This document shows, piece by piece, positions 34,003-43,582 of a stretch of DNA of 64,000 nucleotides. Where the stretch lies: contig JANHCV010000014.1 in NCBI GenBank assembly GCA_025594325.1, positions 310,001 to 374,000 of the forward strand, read 5' to 3'. The notes below the pieces were generated by a model. That model ran no database searches. It was not told the origin of the DNA and was given only the letters and a program-made list of their open reading frames with translations. Position 1 is the stretch's first letter. Every line of letters starts with the position of its first letter. The position numbers and the translations under genes are program-made. The stretch is from Blastocladiella emersonii ATCC 22665. Lineage: Eukaryota; Blastocladiomycota; Blastocladiomycetes; Blastocladiales; Blastocladiaceae.

Positions 34003-34221
34003 GAGCTTCGTGCGAGTGGGGTTGTTGACGGCGAGGAGAGCGGGTTGACTCACGCGTCAGTTTCGCTTGGCGCGTTGCGCCACGAGCCGTCGCGGTGCTG
34101 CCGCCGCACGAGCAGAATCCACCACAAACTAGGTGTGTGTGCTGCGCACACAATTGGGTCTCAGCTGTAGCTTTACTTGGCTTCTTGAGACTGTTTCAGT
34201 TGGTGAAAGTGAAGTAGTTTA

Positions 34222-35448
34222 TCAATTCTCAATCCTGCTCAGCAGGGACAGTCGCTCCATGTCCTTCGCCACGTGCTGTAATGCCTTCTGCACGAGAACC
34301 CGACTGTTGAACCGGATGATGAGGATGTCCTTGGTCCTGCGCGCTCGAGAGAGGACCATGTACGGGTACCGGGCAGGAAAACGATGCGGGAGCTTGGGGT
34401 CGCCGAAGTCGGCAATGACCTTGTTCAGGGTCATCCCCTGCGCCTTGTGCGCCGTGATCGCGTAGCTCAGCTCAATGGGGAACTGCGATCGCCAAAAGGT
34501 CCACCGCTTGCCGTCAATGGTGACAATCTTGCTAATTGTCTTGCGCTCGATGGGGATGTCACCCAACTCGTCGATTCCGTCAAGTTTTGGGATTCGCTGA
34601 AGGTCGCGGTCGGGTCGTACAAGGACAGCCTTGATCTGGCCGTCTTCATCGACAGCAAAGCCGACGACCTTACCCATCATCCCGTTGACGATTCCGATGC
34701 TGTTATCATGAATCGTTAGCTGGTGAGCGGCGCGGATTTACCTGTGTGCGATGAAACGTACCTTGTCGCGACGTTCCTTGTAACAATGACTCGCGCACCG
34801 GGAAAGAGTGTAATCGCGTGTGGCATGTGATCAAGTTGCTTTGGGGGAAGCTCTTTGATGCGCGCAAACAACGATTGCATCAATGCATCGCTAATCGCCG
34901 GTTCGTGTTGCTTCTCGGACCCGCTCGCAGTTCGCTTCGCTGGTCGAAGCGAATCTGGGTTGGAGAAATCCACGCTGGCCTGCACCGTCACAATCTGGTC
35001 GTCGCGAATGCCCAAGTCGCGCATATGTGTGGCTGCCGCACGATCATTCCATGCGTCACGAAGCTCGTTTGTCGAGGTAATGAAAGTCGCGTCGCGCCAG
35101 TCGTTGTTGTCAATGCCCATGCCTGGAATAACCTTGGCAATGTCGCGCTCCGCGATGAACGCATTGACCGCGTCTGTAACATTGCTGTCTCGGAGGTCTT
35201 GGAGCACCGTCGTAAGCTTGGCGTCGTTTGCCGACGAGCAGGCTGCCGCGGTACGCGACGGCCGTGGCTTGCAGCAAGCCGAGCGGATCGGTCGAGGCGT
35301 TGGCGTTGATGAGGGGAACACCAGGCGAGTAGCGGACGGGGATCTCGATGTTGAAGAAGAGGAAGGGGCTCGACGGCGGAGACGGAAGCTCGGAGAGAAC
35401 CGTGAAGCGCGACGAGCAGCGCAGCGAGAACGTGGGAGAGAAGTTCAT
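34222..35448 (-). CDS. Truncated PIF1-like helicase (C-terminal half only)
   Basis: The C-terminal part matches PIF1/Helitron-type SF1B helicases: ITAHKAQGMTLNKVIADFG (motif V region) and MVLSRARRTKDILIIRF (motif VI). Upstream are LQDLRDSNVTDAVNAF and FPGARVIVTRNVAT. A consistent model has three exons, 35448-35322, 35242-34762 and 34699-34222, giving 361 residues. The second intron (62 nt, GTACGT...ACAG) is strong. The first (GTGTTC...GCAG, 79 nt) is tentative but repairs the frame. Walker A and B (motifs I and II) are absent, so helicase activity is not expected. A TATA box precedes the ATG, suggesting a transcribed remnant or re-used fragment. Confidence 0.65.
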
Positions 35449-35501
35449 GGTGTTGCGAGTGGTGGAGGAGAGCAAGGACTGTCAGCGGCGGCCCGCGCGC
35501 C

Positions 35502-35507
35502 TTTATA
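35502..35507 (-). promoter_or_regulatory. TATA box of the PIF1-like fragment gene
   Basis: TATAAA on the minus strand (35507 to 35502), about 54 nt before ATG 35448. It supports that ATG as the start of a transcribed gene. The remainder of 35508-36070 shows no gene. Confidence 0.45.
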
Positions 35508-36070
35508 TGTGGCCGCATGGCGGCCAGGCAGACGCCGGATCGCGAAGTATTAAGCGCTGCATGGGGTAGGAGTGGGTAAAGAGCTGGTCAGCACAGGAGG
35601 TCTCAAAGAGCGTCGACGAGCAGCGGCAAGCGCGAGCGAGCGGGCGTGGAGTGGGAGAGCTTCCGAGGACGCGAAAATGCAGCCAGACAGGATCGATGTC
35701 AGGTCACGTGATGCTGAACAGTCAGTTTCGAGCGAGGTCCGTCTCGTCGCGCCTGCGCACGGGAACCGCTGCACAGGACCTCGCTCCCCTCGAAGTGAAC
35801 AGCCTCGAACCGTTGGGGACTAGGCAAAGCACAGTCCAGATTTACGTTGCAGGGGTCGGAATGAAGTGAAAGCGAAAAACAACGGAACTCGTCGCGCGAC
35901 GAAAATCGAAAACGGTCACTGAGCCACTCATGTGACCACAAAAGCAAGGTTGATGTGCCTGATAGGTTTCAATTGCTCCCACAGAAACTCAGCTTCGCTA
36001 AAGCTACAGCTGAGAATAGGTTTCTAGGGAAGTCGCTCCATGGACATACATTCGCTTGCTCAACATCCGT

Positions 36071-37048
36071 TCAAACCTGGCCACGCGCTGCGACGACTTC
36101 GTCCGCGAGCGCGAGGATCTCGCACAGCCCCGCGTCGTACAGCATGGTCCACAGCTCCTCGCCGACCCAGTCGACCGGCGGCCGGCTGCCCGGGCTGATG
36201 GGCTCGGTGGCGATCGAGGGCAGCAGCTTGTTGAAGTAGAAGTCAATGAACTTGGGCGGGAGCTTGACGCGGTGCATGGCGCGCTTGAGCAGCTGCGGCG
36301 ACGGCGGCGGCTTGCTGTTGTTGAACGAGCGCCAGAGCCCGGCAGCCGGCGACTGCGCGTGCTGGGCGACGACGCGGAGGACCGTGTCCGTGACGGCGCT
36401 GCTCTCGCGCGCGGCCGCCAGGTCGGTCGTGCCGCGGAGAACCTTGTGCTCGCAAAGGACCGCGGCAATGCGCTCGCGCAGGATTGCCGAGTAGAGCGAG
36501 TGAAAGGCCTCGCCGAGCATGCCGCCGAGGTTGCTGTAGTCGAAGGTGCCGACGCGTCTCCCGGCCGGCAGGACGTAGCTGCTCATCATCTGGCCGATCG
36601 TGATGCACGTCGTCTGCTTGACCATGATGCCCGCGCTGAGCATGAACAGCGCGCCCGTGTCGCCGCGGGCAACACCGACCATGGTGGCGGTGTTGAACTC
36701 GTCCATGGTGGGCATACCCATGAGGTTCGCCCAGATGCGCTTGTCGACGTGCTCGAGCGGTGCGAACGCGCGATCCCACTCGCTCGCGTCCGTGTAGCGC
36801 TCGAGGAAGCGGGACACGAAGCCGTGCAGGTTCGAGTCTACCTCGGGACCGTCCGCGTACTGGCCGAGACCGTCGGGAGCCGAGACCTGGCTGTCGGAGC
36901 TGCTGCTGGCGTGGATCTCGGTCTCGACGTTGGCGGCGTTCACCGCCTTCTTGCCGCCGCGAGCGTTGGCGGCTTTCCGACCGCCGCGCGCGCTCTTACC
37001 CTAACGCCGTGGCTGGCTGCGAGTTGCATCAAGTCCAGAAGAGTTCAT
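36071..37048 (-). pseudogene. 'WDRAFAPL' family, copy 5 (nonsense codon near the start)
   Basis: The family start ATG 37048 (MNSSGLDATRSQPRR, GAAGCTC before it) meets TAG at codon 16, in the basic stretch where a Gln or Lys codon would be expected. The same frame then continues without interruption to TGA at 36071 and keeps all family blocks: DASEWDRAFAPLEHVDKRIW, HKVLRGTTDLAAARESSAVT, RVKLPPKFIDFYFNKLLPSI and LCEILALADEVVAARGQV. An internal ATG at 36943 could still make a 290-residue protein lacking the basic N-terminus. Alternatives are a recent C-to-T nonsense mutation or stop readthrough. Confidence 0.65.
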
Positions 37049-37397
37049 GAGCTTCAATTGTTGGCATGCAATCCGAGTTCTGGAGCTCGAGGCGCCGAGC
37101 GCGCCGCAGAACGCGTCTGCTCGCCCGAAGCTGGACGACGCCCGCCCGGCTCGTTCCTTTCGGCCAGCAACCCGCTTGTCACACCAGCGACTGATGCGAC
37201 GTGAGCATGAAGACCTTCGAGACGATCGCGCGCAAGACTATAAGTGGGCCGATCGCGCGGGATGCGCCAAAAACCAAGCAGCGAGCTGAGCCACCGCCAC
37301 GTAGCGACCCGACCGACCCACGCCTGCATCGCCGCTCAAGGGGAGCCCAGCTTCGCGGAATGAGGAAAAACGGTTGCGGTGTATGCACGACAGCGAC
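37049..37397. other. Intergenic stretch between 'WDRAFAPL' copies 5 and 6
   Basis: 349 nt; upstream region of copy 5 and 3' flank of copy 6. No gene seen. Confidence 0.4.
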
Positions 37398-38555
37398 TCA
37401 AACCTGACCACGCGCCGCGACCACCTCTTCAGCGAGCGCGAGGACCTCGCACAGGCCCGCGTCGTAGAAGATGGGCCACAGAACGTCCATAGTGAACTCG
37501 TCGAGCGGGACACCGACCTTGGTGTGCGCGGCTTCGGGGTCGACCTCTGGGAGCAGAGCCTCGAGGACAAACTCGAGGAACGCGGGCGGGAGCTTGACGC
37601 GGCGCATCGCGCGTGCGAGGAAGTGGTGCGGAGCGTTGAGCTGCAGCTGGGCCTGGTTCATGAAGTGGCCCCAATCCCCGTTGATCGGCTCTTCTCCAGA
37701 GATGCTTGGCGCGCACGAGCGCGCCGCGACGATGTGAAGCACGTCGTCCGTAACCTTGCAGCGCTGGCGCGCGGCCGTGAGCTGCTTGGCGCCGCGGAGC
37801 ACGTCGCCGTGGCGGCGGAGGACGGCGAGGACGCGGTTGGTGAGGATCGACATGATCATGTCCGTCAAAGCTTCACCCATGCCGGTCCCGATCCCGCCGT
37901 CGAAGACTGGCTGCTCCGGGCGAGTCGACGGCAAGGTCTGGTCACGGAAGCACGCGACGATCAGGTCGAGGAAGCTCCGCATCCACTCGCCGCCGCCCTT
38001 GACGATGAGCGTGATCCCCATGCCGCCCTGCTCGAACAGCTCGTCGACGGTCTTCATGAGCTCGTCCTTGGTCGGCGGCGCCATGAGGTCGGCCCAGATA
38101 GCTTCGTCGACGTGGTCGAGCGGCGCGAACGCGCGGTCCCACTCGGCCTCGCCCGTGTAACGATCAAGGCACCGTTCCACGAACCCGACGAGCTCGGGCT
38201 GCATGTCCTCGTCGATGCCCCACCCGTCGCCGAACTGGATGAGCCCGGTGTGGTCCACGGCCATGGGCTCCCGCGGCTGCGTCTCGTCGTCCTCCAATCG
38301 ACTGCGCTGCTGGCCGATCGGGGGAAGACCAGAGATGGCGTGGCCACCCGGAATCGGGGTCACCGTGGCGCCGGGGATGTTGGTCATGACGACGCCGGTC
38401 CGCGAGGGGTTGGGGAAGGGGTCGGCGGCGCCGGTACCGCCCTCGCGAGCACCCGGCGTCGCTGGGCGGCGACCCTTGGCCGGCCTGCGTCCGCGCGGGC
38501 CTTTGCTCCGAGGCACCGGCCGGGCCTTGGTTGCACCAGGTCCCGAGGTATTCAT
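37398..38555 (-). CDS. 'WDRAFAPL' family protein, copy 6 (intact, longest)
   Basis: 385 residues from ATG 38555 (MNTSGPGATKARPVPRSKGP), followed by RGRRPAKGRRP. A unique Pro/Thr-rich insert of ~60 residues separates the basic N-terminus from the core (LDRYTGEAEWDRAFAPLDHV). The middle has Gly/Met-rich helices (FEQGGMGITLIVKGGGEWM). Then follow HGDVLRGAKQLTAARQRCKV, RVKLPPAFLEFVLEALLPEV and the conserved C-terminus VLALAEEVVAARGQV. Copies 4 and 6 share the VTDDVLHIVAARSCAP-type segment and WGHFMNQAQLQ, so they are sister copies. Function unknown. Confidence 0.7.
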   Translation of the reverse strand: MNTSGPGATKARPVPRSKGPRGRRPAKGRRPATPGAREGGTGAADPFPNPSRTGVVMTNIPGATVTPIPGGHAISGLPPIGQQRSRLEDDETQPREPMAVDHTGLIQFGDGWGIDEDMQPELVGFVERCLDRYTGEAEWDRAFAPLDHVDEAIWADLMAPPTKDELMKTVDELFEQGGMGITLIVKGGGEWMRSFLDLIVACFRDQTLPSTRPEQPVFDGGIGTGMGEALTDMIMSILTNRVLAVLRRHGDVLRGAKQLTAARQRCKVTDDVLHIVAARSCAPSISGEEPINGDWGHFMNQAQLQLNAPHHFLARAMRRVKLPPAFLEFVLEALLPEVDPEAAHTKVGVPLDEFTMDVLWPIFYDAGLCEVLALAEEVVAARGQV

Positions 38556-38699
38556 GCGCTTCGTTTACGACGTAGCCGTTGTGAGGTCTTCGCTTTGGCA
38601 GGGCCGTTGCGCGATCGGCTGACCCTGCTCCGCTCGGCTTCTTCAGCCGGCCTGACGTCGCAGCCCGTCCCTTCTCTCCCCACCCTCACGTAAACCACC

Positions 38700-39856
38700 A
38701 TGAATCAGCCTGCACCGGACACGCCCATGAACCTGGGCCGCTTCGACCCGCTGGCCACGCTGGCGGGCCACACCGAGGCCGTGTGGTCGGTGGCGTGGCA
38801 CCCGTCGGGCAAGCTGCTGGCGTCGTGCTCGTCGGACAAGTCGGTTCGGATCTGGGGTCCGCGCTACCCTTCCGCGGACTCGCCGTGGGACACGAAAGCC
38901 GTTCTGGACGGCGGACACAAGCGCACGGTGCGCAGCGTGTCGTTCGCGCCGAGCGGGAACATGCTCGCGACGGCGTCGTTTGACGCGACGATCGGGATCT
39001 GGGACCGCGATCCGGCGGCGGTCAACGACGGCGGTGCGGGCGAGCTCGAGTTCGACTACGCGGCGACGCTCGAGGGCCACGAGTCCGAGGCCAAGAGCGT
39101 GGCGTGGAGCAGCGACGGCGGGCTGCTCGCGACGTGCTCGCGGGATAAGTCGGTTTGGATCTGGGAGGGTACGTGATGCCGCTTGTCTGATTCCCGGGCG
39201 CGTGGACTGACGCGAACCCCCGACCTAGTGCTCGACGAGAACGACTTCGAGTGCCTGAGCGTGCTGCAGGAGCACGGGCAGGACGTGAAGATGGTGCGGT
39301 GGCACCCGAGCGAGGAGGTGCTGGCGTCGGCGTCGTACGACGACACGATCCGGCTGTGGCGCGACGACTCGGACGACTGGTACTGCGCGAGCATCCTCAA
39401 GGGCCACACGTCGACCGTCTGGGCCGTCGATTTCGACCCGACGGGCGAGTTTTTGAGTACGCATTTTGCTCAACCCTCACTCGCCACCATGCACTGACAC
39501 CCCCGCCACCTCTAGTCTCGTGCTCGGACGACCAATCCCTGCGCGTGTGGCACTACTCCGCGGCGGACCGCGTGTCGCACCTGGTCACGATCCCGAACGC
39601 GCACGCGCGCGCCATCTACAGCGTGTCGTGGAGCCGGCACCTGCCGCTGGTGGCGACCGCGTCGGGCGACAGCACCGTCAAGGTGTGGCGGTGGTCTCCG
39701 GAAACCCGCACGCTGGCGCTGCAGGCGACGCTCGACCGGCCGCACGGGCCCGCCGACGTCAACTGCGTCGCGTGGAACCCGAACGCGGACCAGCGTGGGG
39801 TCCTTGCGACGTGTAGCGATGATGGCGAGGTCAAGCTGTGGCGGTTCACCGAGTAG
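38700..39856 (+). CDS. CIA1: CIA1/CIAO1-like WD40 protein of cytosolic Fe-S assembly
   Basis: Scaffold of the CIA targeting complex that passes Fe-S clusters to cytosolic and nuclear apoproteins. There are three exons, 38700-39168, 39229-39456 and 39516-39856, with 60 and 59 nt introns (GTACGT...CTAG and GTACGC...CTAG); 345 residues, near the family's usual length. WD repeats are visible in order: [145 protein letters not shown], and [14 protein letters not shown]. That makes seven blades. The short first blade and tight loops fit CIA1 better than other WD40 proteins. Confidence 0.88.
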
Positions 39857-39931
39857 CTTAGGGGGGGAGCGGGTAATGATGTGGGATACATTAGTGATTT
39901 TGACAAAAAATGAGGGGGTTCTGCGGGAAGC

Positions 39932-40456
39932 CTAAGCGGCGACTGGCCGGCCGTTGGGCCCCTGGTTGACGACGCGGATGTCGTACTTGGTCTGGAACGC
40001 CTTGAGCTCGTCCTCCTTTTTCTTGTACGTGGTGGCGATCTGGCGCATCACGTCGTTGATCTACGCGGTACGCGGGGGGTTAGCCGGGCCACGTCGGCAC
40101 TCGCGAAAGCACGCAAACGTACGCCGTCGAGGTTGAGCTGCAGGGCGGGCAGCACCTCCTTGATGGTGCGCTCCATGAGCACGCCGCCGACGAGGCGGAA
40201 CGTCTTGCGGTCGCCGTCGAGCGGCTTGAGCGTGTCGATCACCTGGCTGTTGTTCACGCATGGTCAGCGCACGCCTGTGGTACACAGAAAGTGTGGCAGC
40301 ATACGTGTGCTCCTCCTTGTCCATCTCGAGCTCGGTCAGCTTGTTGAGCAGGTTCGAGAGTTCCTGGCGCATGGCGTTGAACCGCGACACGATCTCCTGG
40401 TCCGACGGGCGGTTCGCGGCCGCGGCAGACGAGGACGACGAGGCGGAAGACGACAT
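39932..40456 (-). CDS. Prefoldin subunit 2
   Basis: Beta-type prefoldin subunit; the prefoldin hexamer hands unfolded actin and tubulin to the CCT chaperonin. There are three exons on the minus strand, 40456-40305, 40246-40123 and 40060-39932, with 58 and 62 nt introns (GTATGC...ACAG and GTACGT...GTAG); 134 residues. After a Ser/Ala-rich N-terminus come helix 1 (IVSRFNAMRQELSNLLNKLT), the beta-hairpin region (QVIDTLKPLDGDRKTFRLVG then GVLMERTIKEVLPAL) and helix 2 (INDVMRQIATTYKKKEDELK). The first intron is the only one in the window without C at position +4. Confidence 0.93.
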
Positions 40457-41615
40457 TGCAGTAGGTGGTGGTGCTTGATTCGTTGCACTGAGAGTGTGGG
40501 CGAGGGAAGACCGACGCGGAGGCGCGGCGAAGCGAGGAGGCGCTCGTTCACGCGCTGACAGGCGCGGCACCCGCGTCACATGCCCGACGCGCCCCGACGC
40601 GTCGCGTGGCGGCACGGGTGCGAGACACGCTGCGAGACACTGCTCGAGCAGAATGTATGGCGGGCCGTGATCTCCGCGATAGTAGATGTCCGCCATGTCG
40701 ACCACCTGCAGTCGCACACCCGCCCACCTTCGCTCGGGCACTATTCCGCGGACGGGTCCACGCCGACGACGACTCACTACGAACCCGCGACCCGCGAGCA
40801 CTGTTCAAGCGGCACTCGCCGCCGCCGCCCGCCACGACTGCTACTGCTACGAAGCGACTCTCGACTGACGACTGACGACGGGGCGACGACTGCGACTCGT
40901 GGCGCCCACCCCGTCTCGACCCGACCCACCCCCCGCTGCCGCTGCCGCTGGCCGGCCGCCACCGACCGCGGACCCGCGACCGCCTCGCTCCGCCCTGCTG
41001 CGGTCCCACGCGCCCGCCCGCCCGCCCGTCCGTCCGCGCACACCCGCGCGACTCGTCGGGTCACCGGGTCACCGGGTCACCGGGCCTGATCGGCGCCTTG
41101 CGTGGACTCTTCATCTATTTATTCCCGCGCCCGCCTGCCTCCATCGCGGCCGTGGCCTCCCACGCTACCCGCCGCGCGCGCACGAGGGAGCCAACGGCGC
41201 GCCTTCACCACCGCGTCGTGGCGCCGATTTGTACCCGCTCCCCTCCCACCTCGCTCCCCGCGACCGCCGACCGCCGACCGCCGGCCGGCTCTCTCGCGCG
41301 ACAAGCATCGCATCTCTCTCGCTTCTCTCCCCTTTGCTGATCGTTTGCTCGTGTGTGCGCACACGTACCCTCGCTCCGCGGGCTTGCCGCCGCCGCTTGG
41401 CTCCACTTTCCTTCGCGGGAGGCGCCGCCACCTTCCCACTCCGTCCCTGACCCTGCGGCGCTGGCGCCGCCGCTGCATGCCTCCAATCGCTCCGCATCGC
41501 GTCACCCCGCCCATCACCCTGCTGCCGCGGTGCGCCCGGCCCATTCCTCCTCCCTCTCCTCCGCCGCCGCGCCGCGCGCCCACGACGCCGAATTCGACGC
41601 ACCACCGCCACCACC
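40457..41615. promoter_or_regulatory. Divergent prefoldin 2/MOK intergenic region
   Basis: 1159 nt between divergent ATGs. No gene seen; open frames are Arg/Pro-rich by composition. A short GGGTCACC repeat occurs three times near 41059-41085. The C/T-rich stretch toward 41600 is typical of the leader before ATG 41616. Confidence 0.45.
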
Positions 41616-43528
41616 ATGGCAGCCAATGAAACAGGTCCGTCACGGACCACCGCCATCACCGCGCGCGCGGCCATGACGCTGATGTCTCGGCGGAACCGAC
41701 GTGTAGAGGGCGACTACCGCATCCAGGGCAAGCTCGGCGAGGGCACCTTCTCGCAGGTGCTGCGCATGAAGCACCGCGTCACGGGCCGCACGCTGGCCAT
41801 GAAGCGGTTCAAGAAGCGGTTCAAGAGGTGCGTTGTCGTGTCTCACCCGTTGGCCACGGCCATTGACCTCGCGGAAGTGTAGCATCGAGGAGGTCGAGTG
41901 CCTGCGCGAGATCCAGGCGCTCAAGCGCGTCAACCCGCACCCGAACCTGGTGCAGATGGAGGACATCTTATTGTACGCCCGCCCTTCTCGTCCACCATCA
42001 CCACGGTCTCACGCCATCCCGCCCAACGTGTAGCGACCCCGGCACGGGCACGCTGTACCTGGCGTTCGAGCTCATGGACTGCAACCTGTACGACCTGATC
42101 TCCAAGAAGGGCGCGGCCATCACCGAGCCCAAGGTGAAGCTGTGGTTCTTCCAGATCTGCAAGGGGCTAGAGTTCCTGCACGCCAAAGGCATCTTCCACC
42201 GCGACATCAAGCCCGAGAACATTCTGATCCGCGACGGCGTGCTCGTCAAGCTGGCCGACCTCGGGTCGTGCCGCGGCATCCACTCCAAGGGGCCCTTCAC
42301 CGAGTACATTGCGACGCGATGGTACCGCTCGCCCGAGACCCTGCTGACCTCGGGCCGGTACAACTACAAGATGGACATGTGGGGCGCCGGATGTGTGCTG
42401 TACGAGACGGTCACGAAACAGCCCCTGTTCCCCGGGTCCGACGCGCTCGACCAGCTGCACAAGATCCACCGCGTCTTTGGGAGCCCGAGCGACGCCCAGC
42501 TGCGCGCGATTCTCGGGCCCAAGCTCGAGGTACACCCTTCACCTGTCTCTCGTCACCGTCCTTCGCTGACATTCCCCCGAAACTAGGGCAAGTTCACCTT
42601 CCCGCGCACCGACGGCACCGGCCTGTCGCTCGCCGCGCCGTACGACGGCGAGTGCCGGTCGCTCCTCCTCGGCCTGCTCGCGTACCTGCCCGAGGACCGC
42701 TTCTCGGCGCCGCAGTGCCTCGCGCACGAGTTCCTCAAGAACGTGGACCTCTCGGACCTCCCCGCCGCCACGATCGCCGTCTACCGCGGCCACGCGTCCG
42801 CCAGCACCGCGGCCGTCGAGCCGGCGCCGGCGGGGACCGGCGCGGCCAAGTCGGTCGTCACGGAGAAGCCGAGTCATCACGCACACCTCCCGCCCGCCGC
42901 CTCGGTCCCACCCGCCGCCGCCCCGAGCGCTGCGGCCTACGCGGCAGGTGGACTCGCGGCCCACGACGACCTCGCCCTGTCGCGCGACAAGCTGACCGAG
43001 GGGTACCTGACGCGGCTCCTGCTGCGGCGCAAGAAGGAGGGCGGCGGCGGCGGCAACGGCGGCGCGACCGGCGTACCACCGAAGCCGAGCAAGCCGCCGC
43101 AGCTCTTGCCCAACCTCGCCCCGCCCGCGCCGACCGCCGCTGCCGCGCACCACGTCACGGTCGCGCCGCCGCTCGGCGTGTCGATGCGGTACAGCACCAA
43201 CCAGGCGCCGCCGGTTCCCCCAAATGCGGGCGTGTCGAGCCACGGGAAACACGGCGGCGGCGGGCAGACGGTCACGCTCCCGCGGATCGGCGGGCCGCAT
43301 GTCGCTGCCGGCGCCGGCGCGCCAGCGCCAGGAGCACGAAACCCGTTCGCGGCCGTGGCCCCCGGACTCCCGTCGATGCCGCCCGTCGCCGCCGCGGCTG
43401 CGGGACGGAAAGACGCGGGCGCGGGTGGCGCGGGGGACTCGTACCTGTACACGCACCAGCACGGCGGCGGGCATCACGCGGCGGGCGAGGGAGGAGACGA
43501 GCGCAAGATGGGGCGGCAAGGACAGTAG
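41616..43528 (+). CDS. MOK/MAK-type (RCK family) serine/threonine kinase
   Basis: RCK-family kinases act at cilia and flagella and in meiosis, where they control length and IFT turnaround. There are four exons, 41616-41827, 41883-41972, 42034-42529 and 42587-43528; the introns are 55, 61 and 57 nt; 579 residues. The kinase domain spans residues ~32-335: GEGTFSQVLRMKH (P-loop), LAMKRFKKRF (catalytic Lys), IEEVECLREIQALKR (C-helix), FHRDIKPENILI, ADLGSCRGIHSKGPFTEYIA (DLG in place of DFG, with a TEY activation motif) and TRWYRSPETLL. The IFHRDIKPEN and GSCR pattern fits MOK better than MAK/ICK. The C-terminal ~240 residues are Ala/Gly/Pro-rich. It pairs functionally with IFT54 at 5.3-7.4 kb. 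Confidence 0.88.
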
Positions 43529-43582
43529 CGACAGGGGTGTGGATCCAAGAGTGTACATGAATAATACGACTTATACCGTACA

